From contig NC_077222.1 of assembly GCF_024763615.1 (NCBI RefSeq), positions 60,016,001 through 60,080,000 of the forward strand: 64,000 nucleotides of DNA. The letters are read 5' to 3'. Shown in pieces: positions 54,345 to 64,000 of the stretch (the first letter of the stretch is position 1; every line of letters begins with the position of its first letter). The notes beneath the pieces are model-generated. The model saw nothing but the letters and a program-made list of their open reading frames with translations. It did no database searches and was not told the origin of the DNA. Made by a program: the position numbers and the translations under genes. Source of the DNA: Phlebotomus papatasi (Eukaryota > Arthropoda > Insecta > Diptera > Psychodidae).

Positions 54345-57300
54345 TAGGGGGAATTTTTATTTAAAAAAAGCATGTTGTTTTTTAATTTTTAATACTCTGT
54401 AGAGGTCCTTAAAGTATATCCATTTTGCATTTTGTTCAATTAAACAATTACCTGAATTTACATTAAATTTTTCCCAAAATCACTAAGGATCAAAATCAGT
54501 TTACTACCGGTTCATAATCGATTGAAACAGGTCCAGATAGGTCCAGACGGTCCAGACTTTTTTCAGACATTTAAAAACGAAAAACCATTATAAAAGCAGA
54601 TAGAAACAGATGGACAAAAGTGTATCGTCGAAACTTCATATTTTCAAAATTTTACTAAACTACGCCATTCTATGGATTATATACAGTTCAAAATTATGGA
54701 CTTACATATACAGCTCTTTCTGAGGAGTTCGAACTGTAATAATACTGTCTTACAAAACCCAAATTGAAAAATATTATCAAACACATCATTTCACTTTAGC
54801 ACAGTTTTAGGTGTTCTATTTTCGCAGTAGTTCGATTACTCATTAAATAACATCTAACATTACAAAATCATTTTATGTATTCTCAAGATGGTTTTGTGTA
54901 ATTACCTAAACAAAAACATTATAGAGCCATAAATTCTTGATTCGTTCTTGTCTTAAGATAGAACGACAATTATGGTGGCAGATGATAAAAACGAGAATTC
55001 TAAATCATTAAAACCTAATATTCTCAATAAGATCATTTTAAAAGTAAGTTTTAAAATTTTTAACAGTTATGCGTTGTGCAGTAGGACATTTTTTTTTGTT
55101 TGTTAAACCTCTCTTGAGTGAAGACTGAGAATGGCAATTATAATTAGAAAACTTCCGCGTCGTTCTAACAAATCATTTTCCTTTATCATCAGCAAATACT
55201 GGAGCAAAACAAACACATATTATACATATTTATACTGACATTTACTAACTGTGTCTGTGACTCTATGAGAAGTCATGTTGGGTAAAAGCTTTTGACATAA
55301 AAATTCTCTCTGAAATTCATATATACATTGTGAATAAATTGTGCGTTAGCATATAACAATGGTTTGCAGAAATAACTTTCAGACAGAAACAATTCAAATA
55401 ATGGAGTAATTAAATAGCTTGCCTCTTTTTTCCTTGAAACTATACACAAGAAATGGCACGAATTCTCGAAATTCTTTAACAAATAGAATCCCAAGATTGG
55501 GGATATTTATTATATGGATTATGTGTTTTTTCTGTTCTACCGGAAAATACCATGGAAAAATAAAGGATATATGTATACAGGGAATAGGGTATAAGATGAG
55601 TGAATTTTATTTAAATAAAGAATGTGATATATTGTTGGAAGGATATGAGAAAAAAGTGAGTTTAACTGTTGAAAAATATGAAACCATCCAAAATCCTTGT
55701 GAGGCAAAAATATTTTATGTCTCTTCTTTTCTAGATATACATAATACATGTATATATTTTAATACACATTGAGAGAGGATATGCTATACACGTGCACCAA
55801 AGAATACAGATGTATAATACAGTAAAATCTCCTTAAGTTCATGTTACAAGTCGTAGGGGAAACTGAGGCACTTCCGAACAGGGGTAGTTCCGATTCAGAA
55901 CAATGCGATTTTTAATTACATATTAGACTTTAGAGGACGACACTTATATGAATACATAGATATTCTAAGTATGCTTGTCCAGTGAAAGACAATCTACATA
56001 GTTCAAGTTGTTTAGAAATAAAAATAATTATGTCCTAAAATTACGGGAACTTGAATATGGGATTATTCAAATTTTTATACAAAATTATATTTCAGATGTT
56101 TCGCAATGAAATATAACTAAAAAAGTATATTTTTAGTGTTTATTAAGGCTGTGAGACAGACGCATGTACCAGATAATTTTGTAACAAAAGTTGAAAATGT
56201 ACGATTACATAATCCTTATTTTCCTGGAAAATTTAATTGTATTACAGCATCATTATTTGCCTCAATGACTACATTTTTTTCTAAAATTTACTGTGATTCT
56301 GGAAAATCAAGTGAAATACGTATCTTTCAAAAGTATCCGGTGGTACTCCACTTTCCTCTACTACAGCAAAAATGTCATATTCTGTTAATGTTTAAAGGAA
56401 TTCACACCTTTAATCTAGTGTGAATTTTAAAGTATTTATTAACGCGATTAGACTAAAGCAATGTAATGAGATAAATTCTTGGAGAAAATCCTCCCTTAAT
56501 TTTCTTTCTGTGTATAAGAAATAATTTTCATTTATGTACTGCAATACGGGAATTATTAATTCAAGAAGCAACTTCCACATTATATTATTTATATTTCTTT
56601 CTGTATTTTGACAGTCTCTTGAATGTGGACTTGTATTTATACAGAAAATCTCACGAGATAGCACATTGTGTGTTTATTTGTATGAAATCAAACTGAATTA
56701 TGATTATAACCTGTGATTTTCTTATTCAACAATTACTATGTAATACCATGCTTAGGGGCAATTACTCATCATACTGAATCTTGGAGTAAATTTTCACGCC
56801 ATATTCCCCAAAGAACTAAAATCGTGAATTAGCACTTGGTGTTTGCAGTGTTTTTGCAATTTTAACACAATTAAAATGAATAAATGGCTGAGAGGGATGA
56901 TTCTGGCAGTTTAAGGGGTGGCATGATAATTTGTTGGATGTGTTTACATTAGCAATTTGCATACAATTTGACTATACTAACACTTGATTTGTTTTATTTC
57001 GAATATAACTGAATTTAATTAAATCAACAACTTGCCAAAAGAGGTTACATTTTCTCCATTCTCATACTCTCAAATATTGTTAAGCACAGTTGTCCACACG
57101 ATCCTCTTCAACCAATATTTACCAATGTAGACAATTTATGACTGAGCATCTCGAATTGAGGTCAATTTGGTATTTTCACCCATTGTAATACGCGTTTTAG
57201 GCACGAAAAGGAAATAATTATGGACCAATTGGAAATTTAGAGAACAATAGAACTACCAACTTTCAATAGCAGGATAATTGCTAAACTCATTCATCTGGAA

Positions 57301-57580
57301 TATGACAATCATTAGGCATCACTTCAGTAGATGAATTTCCAACGGACTTGACATTTTGATTAGCCATGTATTCAATGAAATATTTTAAGTACAATGTGGG
57401 TAATTTGCGTTATTTACGTCTTCTTTTAAGTTGTAGGATGAGAGTATTTTATGGAGGCTTGGAATTCTCTGCCATCGTTTGTTTAAGTACAATATACTAA
57501 CTATACAGACGTTGGAAAAATATTTGAGCCACCCTTCAACTATGAGATAAAATGTCTAAAGATTTAGTAAATATTTTAGT
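54345..57580. other. No gene recognised, family B repeat at 55853-56040
   Basis: Frames at 55419-55772 (117 codons) and 56136-56423 (95 codons) have no recognised domain and I found no splice partners. The repeat at 55853-56040 starts TAGGGGAAACTGAGGCACTT and shares CTTGTCCAGTGAAAGA and CATAGTTCAAGT with family B. The rest is AT-rich non-coding DNA. Confidence 0.4.
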
Positions 57581-57856
57581 GGGCACTCAATGGGTAAAGT
57601 GGTAGAGCACTCGCTCTATGATCCAAGTGTCCCGGGTTCGAATCCCCTTTAGGTCACCAGGAATTTTTCTGGCGTGAAAGGTGTTCAGATTTTATCCAGT
57701 GAGCTTCATTGCACTTGATTCCACAGGGCATGGGACTGACAACCTCATCCCGTACAAGAAAAAATAATAATGCGAGTCTAGAAATCCCCTTGTGGAAAGG
57801 CCTAGTTCCTTCATGGAATGTTGTGCCAGCATTATTACTATTATTATTAAATAATT
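57581..57856 (+). mobile_element. tRNA-derived SINE, full length
   Basis: It starts GGGCACTCAATGGGT, with A box GGGTAAAGTGGTAGAGCACT and B box GGTTCGAATCC, then the body (TTTAGGTCACCAGGAATTTT, CACAGGGCATGGGACTGACA) and an ATT-repeat tail. The likely target duplications AAATATTTTAGT and AAATAATTTACT are imperfect. A MITE begins immediately after it. Confidence 0.9.
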
Positions 57857-57861
57857 TACTA

Positions 57862-58076
57862 GGGGAAACTGGAGCAGAATTAGTCACGTATAGTATTAGA
57901 TAGTGGTATCTTATAGTTTGCCGTCAAAGGAATATTGAGGAAACCACTCATTATTCTAAATATATAATTCCCTTACTATTCATTAAAATATTTATCAGCC
58001 TCATACAAAAATTTTTTGTACAAATTATACGCAATGGAAAATTTTATTTGGTGGCTAATTCTACCCCGGTCTCCCC
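57862..58076. mobile_element. MITE, 215 bp, TA target duplication
   Basis: The ends GGGGAAACTGGAGCAGAATT and AATTCTACCCCGGTCTCCCC are inverted and flanked by TA. The terminus belongs to the GGGGAAACTGG-type group that is common in this window. Confidence 0.85.
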
Positions 58077-58511
58077 TATCATTTGAAGATTTTCTCTTTT
58101 GAGTTACAAGCTAAAACACTTCATATTTTTATTGCAAAAGGTCATTACTTTTAAAATTCTTAGCCTTAATTTTTTTGATTGAAGGCAAAAAAGAAGAACT
58201 GGGAATTGAGGAGAAAGAACTCAAAAGATAATGATATAGATGGAAGGAAAATTAAGAGGAAGATAAATGTTTTTTTTTTAACAACTTGCCCAAATCGATT
58301 GAGAAATATTTCTTTACGAGAGTCCTTTTAATCTTTTCATGTTCTATGTTTATGCTGACTTATAGAACAATCTCTCGAAGACCCTAAGTGTCTATCTCTT
58401 ACAATTTTTACTCTAGTTATGGAATATAGAACGGTATAGTAGACAGGATATAGAATACCAGCATGACGTCATTTAGGAATTATTTGAGAAAACAATTAAG
58501 AATTTTATATA

Positions 58512-58696
58512 GGGCGTAGTGGGGCAACATTGAATTGCGTCAGATTTGAAATTGAGCTTTTTTTTTAACTTTGAAACAGGGCTGAGCTTTCTCATCATTC
58601 GATTCAGCTTCCCAATTCGTTTATGGAGCTAAATTATATCATGATAGGGTCCAATAGAAGAAAGAAGCCCAATTTCGAAGCTGTCGCACTTCCCCC
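58512..58696. mobile_element. MITE, 185 bp, family A, TA target duplication
   Basis: It starts GGGCGTAGTGGGGCAACATT and ends CTGTCGCACTTCCCCC, flanked by TA. The interior TTTGAAATTGAGCTTTTTTT matches the copy at 38853. Confidence 0.8.
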
Positions 58697-58844
58697 TATT
58701 CTCTCTCAGCACAGAGTTCATTATAAATATAATCACCGAAATAGTTCCATAATTCAGACAATCAGGAATATTTTGGAACGTTGCTTTTATGGAACTTTAT
58801 ATGTAATTTGCAGAATTAAATCTTACTATCACAACTATCTTACA

Positions 58845-59184
58845 TATCGTCGGTTCCGAAGAAGACTATTGTAAGTCTACTTACAGTAGTATAAAAAAAA
58901 AATTATATTGATCAAGATATTCCTGGAAAAGTTACAAGAAAAAAACTGAAAATCAGCCTGCCCGATTATTGAGTTTTTAGTCCACAATTTTACTGTAAAT
59001 AACTTAAAAGTAGCGTTAACCAGAAGATATTCAATGCGTAAGTGTGATACAATAGTTTCGAAAGCTAAAAATATATTAATTCCAGTGAAATTAATAAAAA
59101 TAAATTTTAGTTGTCAAACTTTAAACCTCTCTCCTGAAAAGTCGCATTTTAGACTTACAATAGTCTTATTCGGAACCGACGATA
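58845..59184. mobile_element. Inverted-repeat element, about 340 bp
   Basis: ATATCGTCGGTTCCGAAGAA at the left, continuing GACTATTGTAAGTCTA, is the reverse complement of 59151-59184 with one or two mismatches. The interior has no coding features. The target duplication is unclear. Confidence 0.75.
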
Positions 59185-59415
59185 TAGGTCTTATTTACAG
59201 TTTAATAACCTTAAGTTTTACCTTTTCGCAAAGGTGCATCTTCAAATTGAGTCACAGTGACTATATCTTTGCGATGACTGTATATCGCTCCTTGGAAATT
59301 ACTAAGGGCCAACTCACTTTTTTGCAATCTTGAGATTTTAATGCATTTAAAAAGAGAATTTAATAAATTTTCAGATAATATAAGTAATTTTATTTTCAAG
59401 TTCAAAGTTTTCACC

Positions 59416-59521
59416 CTGGAGGTTGGTCACCAACGCTAAGACGGCAATGGCCTCAATGTATATTGAGTTCAGCATGAGTATTTGTAAATGGTAATGACTC
59501 AATAAATACATACATACATAA
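59416..59521 (+). mobile_element. LINE-like 3' end with tandem tail
   Basis: GGAGGTTGGTCACCAACGCT then AAGACGGCAATGG is shared with 46199. The segment ends AATAAATACATACATACATA, a short-unit tail like those of some non-LTR retrotransposons. No reverse transcriptase is present. Confidence 0.55.
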
Positions 59522-62500
59522 TTAAATTTTGTTATTAGAAAAGTTTTTCAAAATTTTACTCTTTTTGATTGCTTGCGCAATCCTTTTTGACATCATGAGG
59601 AACAATATAGGTTTTTTGTGTATAAACATTTGTGAAGCAAGAGACTAACTAAAGCAGGATGGTCTCTTGGAATTTTAAGTTCACGAAAATTTGCACATAA
59701 TTTAGAATGTCAGGGGGCTAGATTATAAAAAAAAACATATTTCGAAAAGTAAAAATATGTTATGTTTTGTATTAGTGCTCACACAAATAGGAAAGAAATA
59801 AATAGTTTATGTTCGGTCATTGAATTGAAACAATTATTTACAGAAATTTGAAGCTTTCATGCTGTCTCCTAAAAAATGACTGAAAATGAGTTGGCCCCTT
59901 GTAGTTCCAGGAGTGATATATTTCAGGAATTAAATGCGCCTGAAAATAATTGCTAGTTAAATTAATATAGCAAATGAAAGTACAGTAATTTTTTTTTGTG
60001 ATATCGGATAGATGAGTAATGTTATCTACACCTACAGTAAGTTAAAAAAAAATCAAAAAGAATAATAATTTAGACACTAGAGACACAATTAAAATTAAAA
60101 TTTATCAATTGTCATTGTAATTATTTGCTTTTCAGATCATGTTCCATTTGATATAAATTATATTGAAAAAAAGGCACTCGTTATTTCACCGCATATTATT
60201 TCTGAATACATTACTTTCAGTGTTATTAATTTTTAATGGTTCAACAAACCATGTAGAGTTTGAAATAGTGAAATTTATTGTATATTGTACAAAACCAAAT
60301 TAACAATGTTACTCGATATGAAAAGTATATCCCTATGGACATTGCTCAATTGAACATATAGAAGGGCTTTCAATTAAAAGCACTACCACGTACATGCAAA
60401 AGGGAGGTAGAATACTACAGGGTGCAATTAATATTTAATTTAAATATAAAATGAATTCATGCGATAAATTATAATTCAACTAATTACTCAGTTATACACT
60501 TTTATTTTTTGACTCAAAATTTAATAATAATTAATTAATTTTGTACATGGTGACATTTTTTAGTTCAACATGTTGTATACCCTGTATTATCATTGGGATT
60601 CTCGAGGCAATAACTTTTCCATTAATGTTGATAGAATTTTTGGTGTTCCAGACAATATAATTTCATTTTGATGCCTTGAATTCGACAACACACTATGTAT
60701 ACGATGAATTGTTTCCTCTGGGAAATTTATTGAATGACCACTGGGAGTAAAGTCTCTGTGGTGTATTTTCTTAGAAAGAGAAGTGCATGGCGTCGGATGT
60801 GATAGAGATTTCTGGTGAATAGTTTGATATGAGAGCTGTAAATTGATGAGACGTCTGCAATTGAGGAAGGAAAAGAAAAGAATTTGTCGCAATTTATTGA
60901 CAAAAGGATCTCATGAGTAGCCACGAAAAGTCATGGTAAAAGATCTCCCCGGAATGAGATATCCTTTTTGTTATTTCCCGCATGAAAAAAAAGGGAGAAG
61001 AAAAACACTAAAGATCGATGTACTAAAAAATGACCTATTTCCGGTTCTTCCCAGAATTCAATCGACATTTCCTCTCACAGTCTGAAGACACAGTCCAAGA
61101 AGCAGGGCATGTCTCATGGAAGCATTTCAAAAAGAATCAATTTCCGCTTAAGAACGTTAGGGCATTCTTGTGAAAGTAGGAAATTTGAATATCCCGCCTG
61201 TCCCTCTCGTCTATCCCATAGGCTTCTCTTGGTGGTCACACATACAAGTCATGGTTAATGAAGCTTGTAAAAAATGTTGTTCCACCCGTCAACAATGAAG
61301 AAAATGTTTATTGTGGGATGAAACCAAGAAAAGATTTGCTGAGAAAAAGCAGAAAACTCATCAATATTAATATTCCAAAGCTAGAAATTCAAGGCAATAC
61401 CGCATATAAATGGGAGACCATTAATTTTCAGCTTTTCTGTATACATTTTCACAGGGTCCAACAGCCTTCAGCTTTTTGCTATCTTTTTTTTTTGTTATTT
61501 TACGAAGAAAACGAAATTATATAATATGACGTCTTCATTTTCAACCGTTAACAAATTCAGTCAAATTTGAGGTTTGTTATCAACACAAATAAAAAAAAAT
61601 AAGCCAAATTTTAAAATTATGGATATTGCGCAACACCCTTTGAACTTGCATAGATGAGAAAATGTTAGAAACAAGTGAAAATATAGCCCCAAGAGCTAGG
61701 AGATCCAGGGCTAAGTCGCATATACTGTGAGAAAATTTTAAGAATAATAATTCCTTCATTCAATCCCCCGCGGGAGGCAAATAAAGAAATTGTTTCCCTT
61801 AAACAGTAATATATGACAATTGTTCAAAATTTATATTCATAACCATTTACTCTTTTATGAATTTTTCTCTGAACCTTAAGGGAGGGACATCTGCAGATTC
61901 GTGACTCACATTTTCAATTTATTGAATACATTTTTCATAGTTGAAACTAAGGGTTGAAAACTTTAATAATACTATAGCGTTATCAATCGTCAGCTAACCA
62001 CATCAGCAAATTTTGCAGTGGAACCCAATTTTCAGATATGGCATTATAGTCTTTCATATTTCAACATAAGGCACCATATTCGTCGGTTGTAACAGCAACT
62101 CGGATATGCGCACATCCATTGTGTTGGCATCTACTGCAAAAGACTACACATCGATGAGATATTCACGACAAATGCAGACATAAATGTAATGCAGATAGCC
62201 TAGTTGCTGATACAACCAACGATATATGTAAGATTGTTCCCTCATCTCTTGTTAAATAAAATCAAACATTGTAAGAAGAACTGGGTTTGGATTCAGCACA
62301 GAAGACGAGTGAAGAAGTCAAAAAAAAAATAAAGGGAGAAAAAAAAGATAACTTCCATATTCCCTAAAATACATATACAACTTTTGGATGGAGGGTGGTT
62401 TAAGATATTAGGATTGGAAAGTATATAGAAAAGTCGAGTGGCGCAGAATAGAGAGAAATGTTGAGTAGAAAGGAAAATTCAAACAATAAAGTGAGCATCC

Positions 62501-63721
62501 AGCTATCAATCACTTCCTGGTACATTTTTGTGGAGAAAAGGTCTGAAAAGCGAATCCACAAGGATTCAAAACAAGAATCTCTCGAGGGGTTTTCCTTCCA
62601 CACAAAAATGAGTTCAACCCTGAGAGAACGGTGACCCTATATATTTGAACAGAATCTACCACAAGGGTATGGACAAGACGTTTGTCGTAAAAAGAAATTC
62701 ATATTCTCTGCTTTTGACAGAATTTATAGTCATAATGCTCAACTAAAATTGATCAATTGTTCTAATATTAAATTGAAGATACTGATTCTCTTGAACTTTC
62801 AACTCATAGTCCTTTAAGTGCATTAACACAGTATTTTAAGAGATTTCTAAATTCTGTTATAGGAATTTAGATAAAGAAATTATATATCTAAAGGGAACTG
62901 GGTTTTCACATAATATAATTTAGATAGATAGAACAATTTATTGTGGATATAAATTGAATTATGGTAAAGCCCAACTTATTTAAAAATATGTGGAAAAAAT
63001 CATATATCGATATAGCCACACAACTTAAACTAGCCTCCCAACCCACCTCTTCCTATATAAACTAGAGATAACTTCGTGGACAATTTATTATAACAGTCCG
63101 CTTCATGAATATCAATATATTGAATTTATACAATTTCTTTATTATCACAAATCCAAAACTTCTATACATCAATATTCTTCAGAGAAGTTACTCAAAGGAA
63201 AAAAGTATTAAAGAAACTTTTCAAGTTAAAATTGTTAAAAGTCTTTTAAATTTTTCTATTGAACAGGAGAAGTTATAAAATAACTAACGAAGAAGAGAGA
63301 TAAAAGACTAGATTAAATTATGAATAAAATTGAATTGAAAATCATTAATGCATCCTTTGTCGAATGTTCGAACTCGTGAATTAAATGCTTTAATCCTAAA
63401 GTATTTTTGCATTATTTGTTCAGATAACTAAAGTTTTTCGTACTTCACTCGAAATTCTCAACGAAAAGTACCTAATACAATATCATTTGAATTAAAAAAA
63501 AAGATTTCAAAACGTTCCAGCTTTGTGGAACGCTAGAACTCATGAGATAGAGCTCTCCATGAATTATTTTTTCGCATGGTCTTTTAGTGCATACTGGTTT
63601 ACTAAATCATAAAAGCACATTAAAATCGAAAATAGGTTAAGAAATGATTATTCTATAATATTCTGGCAAGACTTACAAGCAAACGAACATACGGACATAC
63701 AAAAATGTAAATACGAAAAAG
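59522..63721. other. No gene recognised, one hairpin at 62076-62225
   Basis: Frames at 60590-60892 (minus), 61258-61524 (plus) and 62400-62603 (minus) have no recognised family. The only structure seen is the inverted pair GGTTGTAACAGCAACT / AGTTGCTGATACAACC. Confidence 0.4.
62076..62225. repeat. Inverted repeat with about 24-bp arms
   Basis: CGTCGGTTGTAACAGCAACT (to 62100) and AGTTGCTGATACAACCAACG (62202-62221) are inverted with about two mismatches and a loop of about 100 bases. The loop is too long for a typical animal miRNA hairpin, so it is more likely a small MITE. Confidence 0.65.
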
Positions 63722-63867
63722 ATAACTAATTTACGGATATTTAACTGATTTATTACTGATTTCAAGACTTTCTCAAAAAGATCAAATTTAACCAAAACAG
63801 TTGAAAAGTAAGCCCGCTAAATTGGTTAAACTCTAGACTTCAAAAATTCAAAAAGGCGATATTTTTA
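63722..63867 (+). repeat. Dispersed repeat, copy 2 (of 31466-31612)
   Basis: Contains TAATTTACGGATATTTAACT, GATTTCAAGACTTTCT, AAATTTAACCAAAACAGTTG and TTGGTTAAACTCTAGACTTC in the same order and orientation as the 31.5-kb copy. Confidence 0.75.
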
Positions 63868-63874
63868 GCTCTTA

Positions 63875-64000
63875 CATTGAGAGAAATCCGAAAAAGTTAA
63901 AATAACATTCCGGAAATGTTAATTTTACCCTGCAGTATTGATCCTAAATCGGTGTAAATATTACTCTTTTTAGGTGTATTAGGGGTTAAACTTACCCTTT
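63875..64000 (-). mobile_element. MITE (same family as 25510-25763), cut by the window end
   Basis: It starts CATTGAGAGAAATCCG after TA and continues as the reverse complement of about 25640-25763 (ATTCCGGAAATGTTAATTTT; AGGTGTATTAGGGGTTAAAC). Its left half lies outside the window. Confidence 0.82.

Noticed and set aside
55419..55772. 117-codon frame with a hydrophobic segment
   Set aside because: No family recognised, low-complexity AT-driven composition and no supporting signals.
62076..62225. miRNA precursor
   Set aside because: The loop of about 100 bases is much longer than in usual animal precursors and the arms carry mismatches in no typical pattern.

Overview
The window looks like insect genomic DNA, most probably from a fly-like (dipteran) species. 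It is strongly AT-rich, and it carries one gene with short well-conserved exons and large introns, insect-style polyadenylation signals, mariner and pogo-like transposon relics, tRNA-derived SINEs and very many short inverted-repeat elements. One 500-base run of N (5992-6491) is an assembly gap. No bacterial-style operon, rRNA, CRISPR array or origin is seen.

Layout. 1-5.1 kb: a short tandem array at the edge, then about 4 kb without a recognisable gene, then a possible LTR. 5.5-13.9 kb: a SINE running into the gap, then a palindromic element with arms of about 690 bases. One arm is split by a 5.9-kb LTR element whose two 237-base LTRs are identical and which has no long reading frame. 14.0-16.9 kb: a compact cluster of three small genes, namely an acidic helical protein, a small RING-finger protein of the IAP type, and an unknown 266-residue protein on the other strand. 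18.5-21.3 kb: a decayed tRNA-like sequence, CCAAT/GC-box tandem repeats, a Stowaway-like MITE and a broken mariner transposase.

22.0-35.7 kb (minus strand): the 5' part of the OXR1/NCOA7 homologue (mustard, mtd, in Drosophila), seven coding exons joined in phase from a short start exon at 35.7 kb. The C-terminal TLDc domain is not seen and probably lies beyond the left edge. Its introns hold many DNA transposon remnants. 36-64 kb: no gene can be named. One plausible unassigned exon lies at 38.0-38.3 kb. The rest is non-coding DNA with numerous TA-flanked inverted-repeat elements, two SINEs, LINE-like tails and nested insertions.

The genes do not form an evident pathway. The most unusual features are the young non-coding LTR element nested in a large palindrome, the three-gene cluster beside it, a hammerhead-ribozyme-like motif at 39.6 kb and a three-level transposon nest at 48.5-50.2 kb. 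All functional statements come from reading the sequence; no database search was possible.
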